From CAYWFP01 sp964457365 (GTDB lineage Bacteria; Planctomycetota; SZUA-567): a stretch of DNA of 64,000 nt. The position numbers were made by a program, and so were the translations under genes. The notes below the pieces were generated by a model. The model worked only from the letters and a program-made list of their open reading frames with translations, was not told the DNA's origin and made no database searches. The stretch spans positions 5,219 to 69,218 of the forward strand of contig CAYWFP010000009.1 of NCBI GenBank assembly GCA_964457365.1, read 5' to 3'. Shown in pieces: positions 41,607 through 49,502 of this stretch. Every line of letters begins with the position of its first letter. Position 1 is the first letter of the stretch.

Positions 41607-42392
41607 ATGATGACCAAAACGATCAAAGAAGAATTCGGCAAGCGTTTGCGGTATGCTCGCGACGCCAAGCGCCTCTCGCGGGCCGCGCTGGGCGTGCGCC
41701 TGGGCGTGAGCCCGAAGACGATACAGAGCTGGGAGATGGGGCGGACGTTTATCGAGGACTTGTCGCTGATTCCGGCGATCGAGTCGGAACTGGGCGTCGC
41801 CGTCTCGGCATTGATCGCCAAGTCGGTCGACCCCTCGACCACGCCCCTGTTGGCGGCCGAACCTGGCGAGCAGTACGGACGCAAGCGCACCCCGCCGCGC
41901 GCGGGGCCGATCCCCCTGCAGTTCGAACTGCACGCGGTCAAGACCGCCGCGCAACTCGACGAAGAGAAGCTGGCCAAGCAATTCGTCGCTATCCCGATGG
42001 TCAAGCCCAACACGCTGATCAAGCCGGTGGCGGAACTGGGTCCGCGCGACGTGCAGCGCTACGTGGTGATCCCCGGCGAATGGGTGCCGCGCGGCGGCGT
42101 GCTCGTGGCCACCCGCATGGGGGACTCGGCCATGGCGCCGATGATCCCGCTCGGCGCGACCGTAGTGATCGATCGGCGCCCCTGTCCGGTGGAGAAGGGG
42201 ATGAACCGCGTGGTGGCGCTCAACCTGGCGAGTAAGGGCGTGCGCATTCGTCGCCTCATCACCGATCCGATGAGCCAGAAGATCGTCGGCGTGCCCACGA
42301 TCGAAGGCCGCCGCGGCAAGATCGATTACCGCGAGGATCTCGGGGATACCATTCTCGGCCGACTCGTGGGCATCCAAGCGCAGCCGGAGTAG
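41607..42392 (+). CDS. HTH (Xre-type) regulator with S24 peptidase-like domain
   Basis: 261 aa. N-terminal helix-turn-helix (about 8-60: RDAKRLSRAALGVRLGVSPK, TIQSWEMGR). A linker follows, then a LexA/cI-like C-terminal domain at about 130-255. The serine region reads ATRMGDSAMAPMIPLGATVV, where GDSMxP is usual, so there is one extra residue beside the Ser. A lysine candidate lies in NLASKGVRIRRL. Autocleavage on damage is therefore uncertain. AAGGAG lies 9 nt before the ATG. It may be a stress regulator of the host or a relic of a phage. Confidence 0.8.
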   Translation: MMTKTIKEEFGKRLRYARDAKRLSRAALGVRLGVSPKTIQSWEMGRTFIEDLSLIPAIESELGVAVSALIAKSVDPSTTPLLAAEPGEQYGRKRTPPRAGPIPLQFELHAVKTAAQLDEEKLAKQFVAIPMVKPNTLIKPVAELGPRDVQRYVVIPGEWVPRGGVLVATRMGDSAMAPMIPLGATVVIDRRPCPVEKGMNRVVALNLASKGVRIRRLITDPMSQKIVGVPTIEGRRGKIDYREDLGDTILGRLVGIQAQPE

Positions 42393-42410
42393 CATTATCC
42401 ATATTGCATC

Positions 42411-42445
42411 AAACGAAACGGGCGGCATCTGCCGATCGTTTCGTT
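42411..42445. terminator. Bidirectional stem-loop between convergent genes
   Basis: Outer stem AACGAAACG/CGTTTCGTT (42412-42420 and 42437-42445) with an inner CGGCA/TGCCG stem, followed on the plus strand by TATACTTTATTC. It overlaps the miaB stop codon. Confidence 0.55.
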
Positions 42446-43772
42446 ATACTTTATTCTGATAAATTCCGAAAAGCGTCAACGGGGTAGCCTTTTCAATCTT
42501 GAGGCGCACCAATCTGCCGATATAGGCGGATGCACTATCTTCCTGCTCAAAGACGCAGATCAGGTTAGTCGGCGTTCGCCCGATCAGCCGATGCGGATCC
42601 CGCGGCGATACCCCTTCGACGAGGACAATCTGGTCGCTGCCGATCATGGCGTTCGCGCGGTTTCCGTTGACCTCCTCCTGCGCCTGAAGCAGATCGCGGT
42701 TGCGGCGTTTCTTTTCCTGTAAAGGGACATCATCTTCCAACTCGCGCGCCGCGAGCGTTCCCGGACGGGGCGAATACTTGAAGATAAAGCTGTTCTGGAA
42801 ATGCGCGCTGCGGACCAGTTCCACCGTCTGCTGGAAGTCCGCCTCGGTTTCGCCGGGAAAGCCGACGATGAAATCGCTGGCGACCAGCGTTCCCGACGCG
42901 CGATCGCGGATCAACGCCAATTTCGCGTCGTATTCATCGCGCGTATAGCCGCGTTTCATCCGCTGCAGCACCGGCGTGGCACCCGACTGTGCCGGCATAT
43001 GGATATGCTCGCAGACGCGCGAACACTCCGCCACCACCGCGACCAGGTCCGGCGTGATATCGCGCGGATGGCTCGTGGCGAAGCGCAGTCGCGGCACCGA
43101 CGGGACGGCTTCGTGCACCGCGTGCAGGAGTTCGGCGAAGGTGCGGCCGATGTCCTTGCCGTAGGCGTCGATATTCTGTCCCAGCAGCCTGATCTCCTTG
43201 ACGCCGCGGTCCTGGAGAATGCGCGCTTCCTCCACCACCGCTCCCAGCGGCCGGCTCTCCTCGCGGCCGCGAACATAGGGAACGACGCAATAGCTGCAGA
43301 AGTTATTGCAGCCGCGCATGACCGAAACATAGGCCTGCACGCCACGCTGCAACGACCGGCCGTGTGCGTCGAGTACGCCCGGCGCGATCAGCGAGGTCTC
43401 GTCCGTGGCGATAACCGGCCCCGCGCGGGCGGCTTCGATCCACTCGGCGATACGGGGAAACTGGCGCGTGCCGCAGACAAGGTCGACCACCGGCGCCCGT
43501 TCGCGCAGGCATGGACCCATGCGCTGGGCAAAGCATCCGAGCACGCCGACGATCAGGCCTGGGCGTTCTTCTTTCATCGGCCGCAACTGTGCCAAGCGCG
43601 AGAGAACGCGTTGTTCGGCATGATCGCGCACCGAACAGGTATTGAAGAGAACGGCATCGGCTTCCGTCTCGTCGGCGGTGATACTGTGACCGGCCGCGGC
43701 CAAGGCTTCGGTCACCAGTTCGCTGTCGAGCTTGTTCATTTGGCAGCCGAATGTATGGATGCAGATTTTCAT
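42444..43772 (-). CDS. miaB: tRNA-2-methylthio-N6-dimethylallyladenosine synthase
   Basis: 442 aa, normal length. Adds the methylthio group to i6A37 of tRNAs reading U. The N-terminal UPF0004 domain has its three cluster cysteines (TFGCQMNK, FNTCSVRDHAEQR, LGCFAQR). The radical SAM motif is CNNFCSYC. A TRAM domain closes the protein (VLVEGVSPRDPHRLIGRT). The ATG overlaps the stop of the upstream membrane protein (ATGA), so the two are translationally coupled. Confidence 0.95.
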   Translation of the reverse strand: MKICIHTFGCQMNKLDSELVTEALAAAGHSITADETEADAVLFNTCSVRDHAEQRVLSRLAQLRPMKEERPGLIVGVLGCFAQRMGPCLRERAPVVDLVCGTRQFPRIAEWIEAARAGPVIATDETSLIAPGVLDAHGRSLQRGVQAYVSVMRGCNNFCSYCVVPYVRGREESRPLGAVVEEARILQDRGVKEIRLLGQNIDAYGKDIGRTFAELLHAVHEAVPSVPRLRFATSHPRDITPDLVAVVAECSRVCEHIHMPAQSGATPVLQRMKRGYTRDEYDAKLALIRDRASGTLVASDFIVGFPGETEADFQQTVELVRSAHFQNSFIFKYSPRPGTLAARELEDDVPLQEKKRRNRDLLQAQEEVNGNRANAMIGSDQIVLVEGVSPRDPHRLIGRTPTNLICVFEQEDSASAYIGRLVRLKIEKATPLTLFGIYQNKV

Positions 43773-44869
43773 GCGTCCTCCCGCACCTCACCGGAACCGA
43801 GTGCGAATCGCGCACTGCGAAAAAAGCAGTACGCGCCGAACGCGATGCCGGCCAGCAGCACCAACCCGGCGAAGAGAACGCCCGGAACCGGCAATCGCAG
43901 CGTCAGAGCGCAGACCGCCGTCGAGACGCCTATGTAGACGACCGTGAATCGCAGCCAGTCCCGCACGCCCGAATACGCTTCGGGCGCCGGCGTCGTTGAT
44001 CCGCGTGCTGGCGCTTCGCGGCGCCGCAACGCCCGGACGAAGAGAAGCAAGAGCGCGGCATACATCAACAGAACGACGACATGCCCCTGCCAGCCGGGCC
44101 AGTTCTCGGGATGAAAGGCAACCCCGGCGAAGACATAATACCCCAGCAGCAATGCGGACAAGCCTATCCATTCGCGCCGGTCCGGCATCAGGTCTTCCCA
44201 GTTCCACGGCCGGGACACGGCGTTGCGCCACAGCAGCACCGTCAGCAGCACTACCGTTGCACACCCCACCGTCGAGGCCAAACACCCCGTCAGCCCCAGC
44301 GCGCCCATGTTGGCGCCGAAGGTGGCGCCCTGGAACGCGCCGCACGCCGCGCCGAGAAGCATAATCGCTATACGGCTCCGGCGCCAGGCGACTACCCGTG
44401 GCGGAAACTGGCGCCAGACCGCGTCGGAATCCAAGAGCAGCCGCTCGGTCATCAGAAGCGGGATCAGAAACGCCATCACCGCATGGTAGAACAGCACCAG
44501 CACGGCGGTCTGAAAGACGGCGATCTCCCCGATCTTGAACGGCACCTCGTTCGCGTTCCAGCCCGCCCAGATCACCTTGGTCATATACGCCTCGTACATA
44601 CCGAAGAGCATTCCGCCCAGATAGAGCGCGGCGCGGCCGGGCCGGCCGAACCGCCAGATCGCCCCGGCGATCACCACCGCGTGCAGCCCGTAAATCGGCA
44701 CCATCAACAGCCATAAGTCCACGGAAAAGAAAGCATAGGGCTGGTTCGCGCAGGTCACTTCGGCGAAAAAAGTCGAGAAAATCGCCAGCGCCAGCCAAAA
44801 ACCGACCCGTGACAGACGTCCGGGCCTCTCGGCCGAACGATCCGTTTCTTCATCCGTAGAACCGGTCAT
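43769..44869 (-). CDS. Polytopic membrane protein of unknown function
   Basis: 366 aa from ATG 44869 (AAGGACGGG upstream). Eight to ten membrane helices are visible, for example VGFWLALAIFSTFFAEV, LWLLMVPIYGLHAVVIAGA, MAFLIPLLMTE, LTGCLASTVGCATVVLLTVL, LSALLLGYYVFAGVAF and LFAGLVLLAGIAFGAYCFF. No transporter motif recognised. The coupling to miaB by ATGA is organisational and need not imply a shared function. Confidence 0.75.
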   Translation of the reverse strand: MTGSTDEETDRSAERPGRLSRVGFWLALAIFSTFFAEVTCANQPYAFFSVDLWLLMVPIYGLHAVVIAGAIWRFGRPGRAALYLGGMLFGMYEAYMTKVIWAGWNANEVPFKIGEIAVFQTAVLVLFYHAVMAFLIPLLMTERLLLDSDAVWRQFPPRVVAWRRSRIAIMLLGAACGAFQGATFGANMGALGLTGCLASTVGCATVVLLTVLLWRNAVSRPWNWEDLMPDRREWIGLSALLLGYYVFAGVAFHPENWPGWQGHVVVLLMYAALLLLFVRALRRREAPARGSTTPAPEAYSGVRDWLRFTVVYIGVSTAVCALTLRLPVPGVLFAGLVLLAGIAFGAYCFFRSARFALGSGEVREDA

Positions 44870-44885
44870 TCCCGTCCTTCCGCGC

Positions 44886-44913
44886 TTGCGCCGTAGCTCG
44901 CCGCCGCTATCAT
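44886..44913 (+). promoter_or_regulatory. Promoter for bioD-RNA methyltransferase
   Basis: TTGCGC (44886-44891), 16 bp, TATCAT (44908-44913), about 36 bp before the bioD start codon. Confidence 0.5.
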
Positions 44914-44948
44914 AATGCTTACGGCTCTCCGGGGAAAGGCGCGAAGTC

Positions 44949-45662
44949 ATGAAGAGACTCTTCATCACCGGCACCGACACCGGCGTGGGCAAGACCGTGG
45001 TCACCGCGGGACTGGCCCGGGCGCTCCGGCGCAGAGGCATCAACGTCGGCGTGATGAAACCGGTGGCCAGCGGTACGCGCGCGCTCGGCGTCGACGCCAA
45101 CGACGACGCGGTACTTATCAAAACGGCCGCCGGCGTCGACAATCCCTACGACATCATCTCGCCGCTGCATTACCAGAATCCGCTCTCACCGCACATCGCC
45201 GCCCGCCTGGAGAACAAGACGGTCAGCCCCGAACAGGCGCTGACGGCCATCCGCACGGCCTTCGACACCTTGTGCGCCACGCACGAGGTGGTCCTCGTCG
45301 AAGGGATCGGCGGACTGCTGGTGCCGGTGACCGATCGCTTCACCATCGGCGACGTGGCCAAGGCGCTGGACCTGCCGGCCTTGGTGGTCTCGGCCGACCG
45401 CCTGGGCATGATCAGCCATACGCTGTTGACACTGGAGGCGATCCGGCAGCGCGAACTCGAATGCGTCGGCGTAGTGCTTAAACGCGTCGGCGTCGAGGAC
45501 AAGTCGGTGGCAACCAACCTCGAGGCCCTGCGCCTGGCCACGGACGTGCGCATCTTCGGGCAGGTGCCGTTTATCGGCGATCTCGAACACCTGCGACTGA
45601 TCGACCTGGACGCCACGGCCGATGCGCTCGAAGCGGTGGGACTGCTCGAGCCGTTTTCATGA
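44949..45662 (+). CDS. bioD: Dethiobiotin synthetase
   Basis: 237 aa. P-loop ITGTDTGVGKTVV, VMKPVASG, and the substrate region EGIGGLLVPV. Forms the ureido ring of dethiobiotin from 7,8-diaminopelargonate, CO2 and ATP. No other biotin gene lies in the window. Its stop overlaps the next start as ATGA (45659-45662). Confidence 0.94.
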   Translation: MKRLFITGTDTGVGKTVVTAGLARALRRRGINVGVMKPVASGTRALGVDANDDAVLIKTAAGVDNPYDIISPLHYQNPLSPHIAARLENKTVSPEQALTAIRTAFDTLCATHEVVLVEGIGGLLVPVTDRFTIGDVAKALDLPALVVSADRLGMISHTLLTLEAIRQRELECVGVVLKRVGVEDKSVATNLEALRLATDVRIFGQVPFIGDLEHLRLIDLDATADALEAVGLLEPFS

Positions 45663-46462
45663 TCACCAGCCGAAACAATCCCCGCATCAAACAATTCGCC
45701 GCCCTCAAGCTGGCCAAGGAACGCCGCACGACCGGAACGACTTTGGCCGAGGGCACGCGCCTGGTGCGCGAAGCGTTCACCAGTGGCGTCGCCGTCACGA
45801 CGTTGATTCTCGCGAAATCCTTTTCCGACAGCGCATCCGACGAGACTCTGGAGCAAGTGGCCGTGGAGAGGAAGGTGGAGATATTGCACGTCACCGATTC
45901 GGTGTTTGCCAAAATCTCCCAGCTCAACGCACCCGAAGGCGTGGCGGCCCTGGTCCCGCTGCCGACCGCTGACCAGGAGAAGCTTTATACTGCCGATGCG
46001 CGTCTGCTCGTGGCCGCGGGGGTGCAGGATCCGGGGAATGCCGGCGCGCTGCTGCGCGTGGCCGAGGCCGCGGGCGCTTCGGGCTGCGTCTTCGTCGGCG
46101 GGGTGGACCCGGGGCATCCGCGCCTGCTCCGCGCCAGCGCCGGCAGCGCCTTTCGCCTGCCCTGCGCGGTGGAGAACGGCAAACGCTTTATCGAACACGC
46201 AACCGCAGCCAAGATCCGCCTGCTGCTGGCCGACGTCGCCGGCAATGCCGTTGCCTACACCGGCGCCGATTACACGCCGCCTCTGGCTATCTGCCTCGGT
46301 GCCGAAGGCGTCGGGATTCCGTCGGAATTTTTCATCCCCGAGGTAGAAATCGTCACCATCCCCATGCATGGCCGGGTGGAGAGCCTGAACGTGTCCGTGG
46401 CGGCCGGCATTCTTCTCTATCAGGCGTCCCACACCTGGCATTCGGGTCACACGGGAATGTAA
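45659..46462 (+). CDS. TrmH/SpoU-family RNA 2'-O-methyltransferase
   Basis: 267 aa. An N-terminal substrate-binding domain (ITSRNNPRIKQFAALKLAK, TLAEGTRLVREA) precedes the knotted SPOUT domain. The three motifs are VQDPGNAGALLRVAEAAGA, ICLGAEGVGIPSEF and IPMHGRVESLNVSVAAGILL. It is close to the RlmB/TsnR/YsgA group that methylates 23S rRNA or tRNA; the exact target is not decided by the sequence. Translationally coupled to bioD. Confidence 0.9.
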   Translation: MITSRNNPRIKQFAALKLAKERRTTGTTLAEGTRLVREAFTSGVAVTTLILAKSFSDSASDETLEQVAVERKVEILHVTDSVFAKISQLNAPEGVAALVPLPTADQEKLYTADARLLVAAGVQDPGNAGALLRVAEAAGASGCVFVGGVDPGHPRLLRASAGSAFRLPCAVENGKRFIEHATAAKIRLLLADVAGNAVAYTGADYTPPLAICLGAEGVGIPSEFFIPEVEIVTIPMHGRVESLNVSVAAGILLYQASHTWHSGHTGM

Positions 46463-46842
46463 CACTTCTTGTTCCGGCATTGGTGGATTCGGTTAACCAT
46501 TTGGAATGAAGCGGGTTGCCTAAATAACAAAAAGAGGATAATGTCCTATTGAACCAATATGACAAACAGCGGGGCTATCTTCTATCCTTCGTCACTGCCA
46601 AAGGAGCACAGACACCTCGAGAACTTTTACGGTTTCACCCTTTACCGAATTCCGGCACCTCCCTATAAAAAAATATTTGCGCCAATCATAAACAACGGCT
46701 ATATACGAAGTTGGTTGGGCTTCGGCTGGTTCGGCGCTCTTATCGGACACACCGGGGTCGGCATAGTTTGGGGAAACGCTTGGATTGTCTGTTCGCTTCC
46801 GTGGGGTTGCGGGCGGAGTCTGGGATGAGAAAGGGGGAACAC
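46463..46842 (+). promoter_or_regulatory. Intergenic region with promoter for the Cys-rich lipoprotein
   Basis: 380 bp. TTTACC (46641-46646), 17 bp, TATAAA (46664-46669) forms a promoter that would leave a leader of about 165 nt. An open frame of 89 codons (46559-46828) begins upstream of that promoter, has no ribosome site and resembles no protein; I do not call it a gene. Confidence 0.45.
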
Positions 46843-47088
46843 ATGCGTCGAATTCTGATGATTACTGCGGCGATGCTGCTGGCCTTGTCGGCCACCTACG
46901 TGAGCGGGTGCAAGTGCTGTGGGCCTGGCCTGAACAACACCTGCAAGTGCTGGGGCTTCGGCTGCGAATGTTGTGAAGGCACGTGCTGCTGCGGCTTCGG
47001 TACCTGCTGCATCAAATGCGACGACTGCGAAGTCTACTGCATCGAGGAAGACGGCGAGGATGTCACCGTCGTCGATCTGACGAAATAG
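46843..47088 (+). CDS. Cysteine-rich small lipoprotein
   Basis: 81 aa from ATG 46843 (AAGGGGGAA upstream). Residues 1-22 are a lipoprotein signal with lipobox VSGC, so the mature protein begins at the lipid-bearing Cys. From there about 48 residues hold 16 cysteines, many in CC, CCC and CxC clusters (CKCCGPG, CKCWGFGCECCEG, TCCCGFGTCCIKCDDC). A short acidic tail follows (EEDGEDVTVVDL). The density is like metallothioneins or small metal-loading proteins. I know of no named family. Thiol oxidation outside the cytoplasm would favour either disulfides or bound metal. Confidence 0.8.
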   Translation: MRRILMITAAMLLALSATYVSGCKCCGPGLNNTCKCWGFGCECCEGTCCCGFGTCCIKCDDCEVYCIEEDGEDVTVVDLTK

Positions 47089-47115
47089 CGGTCGCGTTGC
47101 CGGATTCATGAACGA

Positions 47116-47156
47116 GACCGGGCGATGCGGGATCCCGCAGCGCCCGGTCTTTATAT
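47116..47156 (+). terminator. Intrinsic terminator after the Cys-rich lipoprotein
   Basis: A long near-perfect stem: GACCGGGCG and TGCGGGA on the left, TCCCGCA and CGCCCGGTC on the right (47116-47149), followed by TTTATAT. Confidence 0.8.
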
Positions 47157-47167
47157 GCTGAAAAAAA

Positions 47168-47352
47168 GGATCTCCACCGCAATGCCGTCGGGACGGAAGG
47201 TGTTCTGAACCCAAAGGTTCAGGTGGGAGCCGCACGAAAGCTTGTGCCGTCCTCCCCTAGAGGCATGACACAACACCCGCGGATTGGGGCTCCCGGCTGT
47301 AGTCGAGTGGTTCAGGAACCGTAAGCGCCCCTAACGTACATGGCAGAGATCC
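47168..47352 (+). ncRNA. Candidate structured RNA of unknown identity
   Basis: About 185 nt closed by GGATCTC (47168-47174) and GAGATCC (47346-47352). Inside are a 7-bp hairpin CTGAACC-CAAA-GGTTCAG (47205-47222), GCAC...GTGC (47232-47247), a GACGG/CCGTC helix (about 47192-47251) enclosing both, and GGGGC/GCCCC (47286-47290, 47327-47331) enclosing GGTT-CAGG-AACC (47309-47320). Size and layout recall 6S RNA, but no conserved 6S, SRP, RNase P or tmRNA signature was found. No clear promoter precedes it. No protein reading frame explains it. Confidence 0.35.
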
Positions 47353-47430
47353 GTAGTTTATTGTACCGCCCCTTTCGTCGCCGGGCAAGGATAAGCCGAC
47401 GATGGCCGCGGGGCAAACTCTTATTTGCGC

Positions 47431-47459
47431 TTGACGACACCGCCGTCTTTCATTATAGT
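47431..47459 (+). promoter_or_regulatory. Promoter for rpsB-tsf
   Basis: TTGACG (47431-47436), 17 bp, TATAGT (47454-47459). Transcription would begin near 47466, giving a leader of about 125 nt. Confidence 0.75.
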
Positions 47460-47465
47460 TCTGCT

Positions 47466-47591
47466 CTTTGTCGAAGGTGGCGGAGCGAGTTCCGCGACCG
47501 CTTTTTGTTTGTCCCTTTTTGTGCCGAACGGTTCTCGTAAGGGGTGCCTCAACCCCTTCGCCGGAAGAGCCGAGCGGCGGGAGCGTGCATC
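47466..47591 (+). promoter_or_regulatory. rpsB leader with attenuator-like and leader hairpins
   Basis: The leader contains a stem-loop GGTGGCGGA/TCCGCGACC (47476-47499) followed by a T run (47502-47506), which looks like an early intrinsic terminator or attenuator. A second hairpin AAGGGGT/ACCCCTT lies at 47539-47558, within an outer GGTTCT/AGAGCC pairing. Autogenous control of rpsB by S2 is known in other bacteria; its use here is inferred. Confidence 0.5.
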
Positions 47592-48425
47592 ATGGCCATT
47601 GCCAAGCTGAAGGAACTGATCGAGGCTGGTGCCCACTTCGGCAACCGCGCCGCGCGGTGGAACCCGAAGATGGCGCCGTACATCCACTCCAAGAAAAACG
47701 GCATCCACATCGTCGATCTGCGCGAAACCCTCAAGGGAATGATTCGCGCGCATTACTTTCTCAAGCAACTGGCCACGCAGGGCAAGCATGTCCTCTTCGT
47801 CGGCACCAAGCGCCAGGCCGCCGACGTGATCCGCCAGGAAGCGACGCGCTGCAACGAGTACTTCGTCGCCCATCGCTGGCTCGGCGGCACCCTGACGAAC
47901 ATGCAGACGATGCGCAAGCGCATCGAGCGGCTCGAGCAACTCGAAGCCATCCAGAACGAGACGGACAACCACAGCTTCAGCAAGAAGATGCTGGCCACCC
48001 TCGCCCGCGAGCGCAAGAAGATCCAGCGCAACTTCGAGGGCATCCGCGAGATGAACAAGCTCCCCGCGGCCATGGTCGTGGTCGATCCGAACCAGGAACA
48101 CATCGCCGTGCACGAGGCGACGCGACTCGACCTGCCGCTCATCGGCATCGTCGATACCGACTGTGACCCGGAGATGTGCGACTTCGTCATCCCCGCCAAC
48201 GACGACTCGCTCCGGAGCCTGCAGTACATTCTCGGCAAACTCGCCGACGCGGTGCTGGAGGGAAAGAGCCGGGCGGGCGACCATGCCGCGCGCGCGGCGC
48301 TGGAGGCCCAGCAAGCCGAGAAGGCCGGGGAGACCGGCGAAGAACCCGAGGAAGAAGAGATCGTCCCCGAGGATCTTTCCAGCGTCGGCTCCTTCAGCAT
48401 GGGCGGTGACGAAGAAGAAGACTGA
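47592..48425 (+). CDS. rpsB: Ribosomal protein uS2
   Basis: 277 aa. Binds the 30S head/body junction. Conserved uS2 segments: LIEAGAHFGNRAARWNPKM, IHIVDLRETLKGM, VLFVGTKRQAADVI, HRWLGGTLTNMQTM, VVVDPNQEHIAVHEA and IGIVDTDCDPEMCDFVIPAND. The C-terminus is extended by about 45 acidic residues (EEPEEEEIVPEDL). First gene of a run with tsf, pyrH and frr, the common bacterial order. Confidence 0.98.
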   Translation: MAIAKLKELIEAGAHFGNRAARWNPKMAPYIHSKKNGIHIVDLRETLKGMIRAHYFLKQLATQGKHVLFVGTKRQAADVIRQEATRCNEYFVAHRWLGGTLTNMQTMRKRIERLEQLEAIQNETDNHSFSKKMLATLARERKKIQRNFEGIREMNKLPAAMVVVDPNQEHIAVHEATRLDLPLIGIVDTDCDPEMCDFVIPANDDSLRSLQYILGKLADAVLEGKSRAGDHAARAALEAQQAEKAGETGEEPEEEEIVPEDLSSVGSFSMGGDEEED

Positions 48426-48506
48426 CCACGACCGCATGCGATCTCCCGAAATCCTCTCCCGACCGCAATGCCGCCGGAACGGGTGTGCTTGAGCGAAAGG
48501 AACATC

Positions 48507-49367
48507 ATGGCTGTTGACGCGAAGATGATCAAAGAGCTGCGCGAGAAGACCGGTATGGGCATCAGCGACTGCAAGAAAGCCCTGCAGGAGACCGACGGCA
48601 ACATGGAAGAGGCCGAGAAGTACCTGCGCAAACGGAGCAAGGAGAAGGCCATCAAGAAGTCCGACCGCGCCACCGGCGAAGGCACCATTGTCGCCGATGT
48701 GCGCGATGGCTCGGCGGTGATCCTGCAGGCGCAGTGCGAGCAGGAGCCCACCGTCGGCAACGAACGATTCCAGGCGTTCGTCCAGAAAGCGCTCGAAGCG
48801 GCGTTCGCCTCGGGCGCCGAGTCGGCCGAGGACCTGTTGAAAACGGCCAGCGGCGACGGCACTCTCGAGGACGAGCTGAAGGAACTGATCGGCGTCGTGG
48901 GCGAGAACGTGCAGGTGCCGAAGATGGCGCGACTGGTGACGCCCGAGGGGGGGCTGGTCGGCCGCTATATCCACTTCAACAAGAAGGCCGGCGCACTCTG
49001 CCTGCTGAAGCTCGAGGGCATCGCCCCGACCGACGAAACCATGCGGACCGCCGCCAACGACGTCTGCATGCACGCGGTGGCCGCTCGCCCGATGGCGCTG
49101 AATCGTGACGATCTGCCCCAGGACTTCATCGAAAAGGAGAAGGAAATCGCGCTCGCGCAGATCGGCGACAAGCCCGACAACATCAAGGAGAAGATCATCT
49201 CCGGAAAGATGAACAAACTCTACAGCGAAAAATGCCTCTTGGAGCAGATCTTCGTCAAGGACCCCGACGGCAAGCTCAAGGTGGGGCAGTTCGTCGAGCA
49301 GGAAGCGAAGAAGGCCGGCGGAAAAGCCGAGATCGTCGGCTTTGTCCGCCTGGAGTTGGGCGCCTGA
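48507..49367 (+). CDS. tsf: Elongation factor Ts
   Basis: 286 aa. Nucleotide exchange factor for EF-Tu. Signatures: IKELREKTGMGISDCKKALQ, NMEEAEKYLRKRSKEKAIK, and a long core with LEDELKELIGVVGENVQ and LEQIFVKDPDGKLKVGQFV. GAAAGGAA precedes the ATG. It lies 81 bp after rpsB; the terminator-like stem at 49400 and a new promoter at 49450 separate it from pyrH. Confidence 0.98.
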   Translation: MAVDAKMIKELREKTGMGISDCKKALQETDGNMEEAEKYLRKRSKEKAIKKSDRATGEGTIVADVRDGSAVILQAQCEQEPTVGNERFQAFVQKALEAAFASGAESAEDLLKTASGDGTLEDELKELIGVVGENVQVPKMARLVTPEGGLVGRYIHFNKKAGALCLLKLEGIAPTDETMRTAANDVCMHAVAARPMALNRDDLPQDFIEKEKEIALAQIGDKPDNIKEKIISGKMNKLYSEKCLLEQIFVKDPDGKLKVGQFVEQEAKKAGGKAEIVGFVRLELGA

Positions 49368-49399
49368 ATCCGCCGGCGACATCGACGACGCGCACCACG

Positions 49400-49425
49400 C
49401 AGGCCCCGCTTGCCGGCGGGGCCTG
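49400..49425 (+). terminator. Terminator-like hairpin after tsf
   Basis: Perfect 10-bp stem CAGGCCCCGC/GCGGGGCCTG. The following TTGC is a poor U tract, so partial read-through to pyrH is likely. Confidence 0.5.
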
Positions 49426-49449
49426 TTGCACGAACGGGCAAGCGCGCGC

Positions 49450-49477
49450 TTGACGCGGACGGGGCATTCTCCATAAT
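49450..49477 (+). promoter_or_regulatory. Promoter for pyrH-frr
   Basis: TTGACG (49450-49455), 16 bp, CATAAT (49472-49477), about 25 bp before the pyrH start codon. Confidence 0.65.
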
Positions 49478-49502
49478 GACGTGAAATCGAGGGAGGTGCG
49501 CC

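Noticed and set aside
46559..46828. 89-codon open frame before the Cys-rich lipoprotein
   Set aside because: No ribosome binding site, starts upstream of the better promoter, no protein-like domain, and its Trp/Gly-rich end overlaps the leader of the next gene.
47168..47352. Identity as 6S, SRP, RNase P or tmRNA
   Set aside because: None of the conserved blocks of these RNAs could be found; only size and hairpin layout resemble 6S RNA, so it is left as an unidentified candidate.
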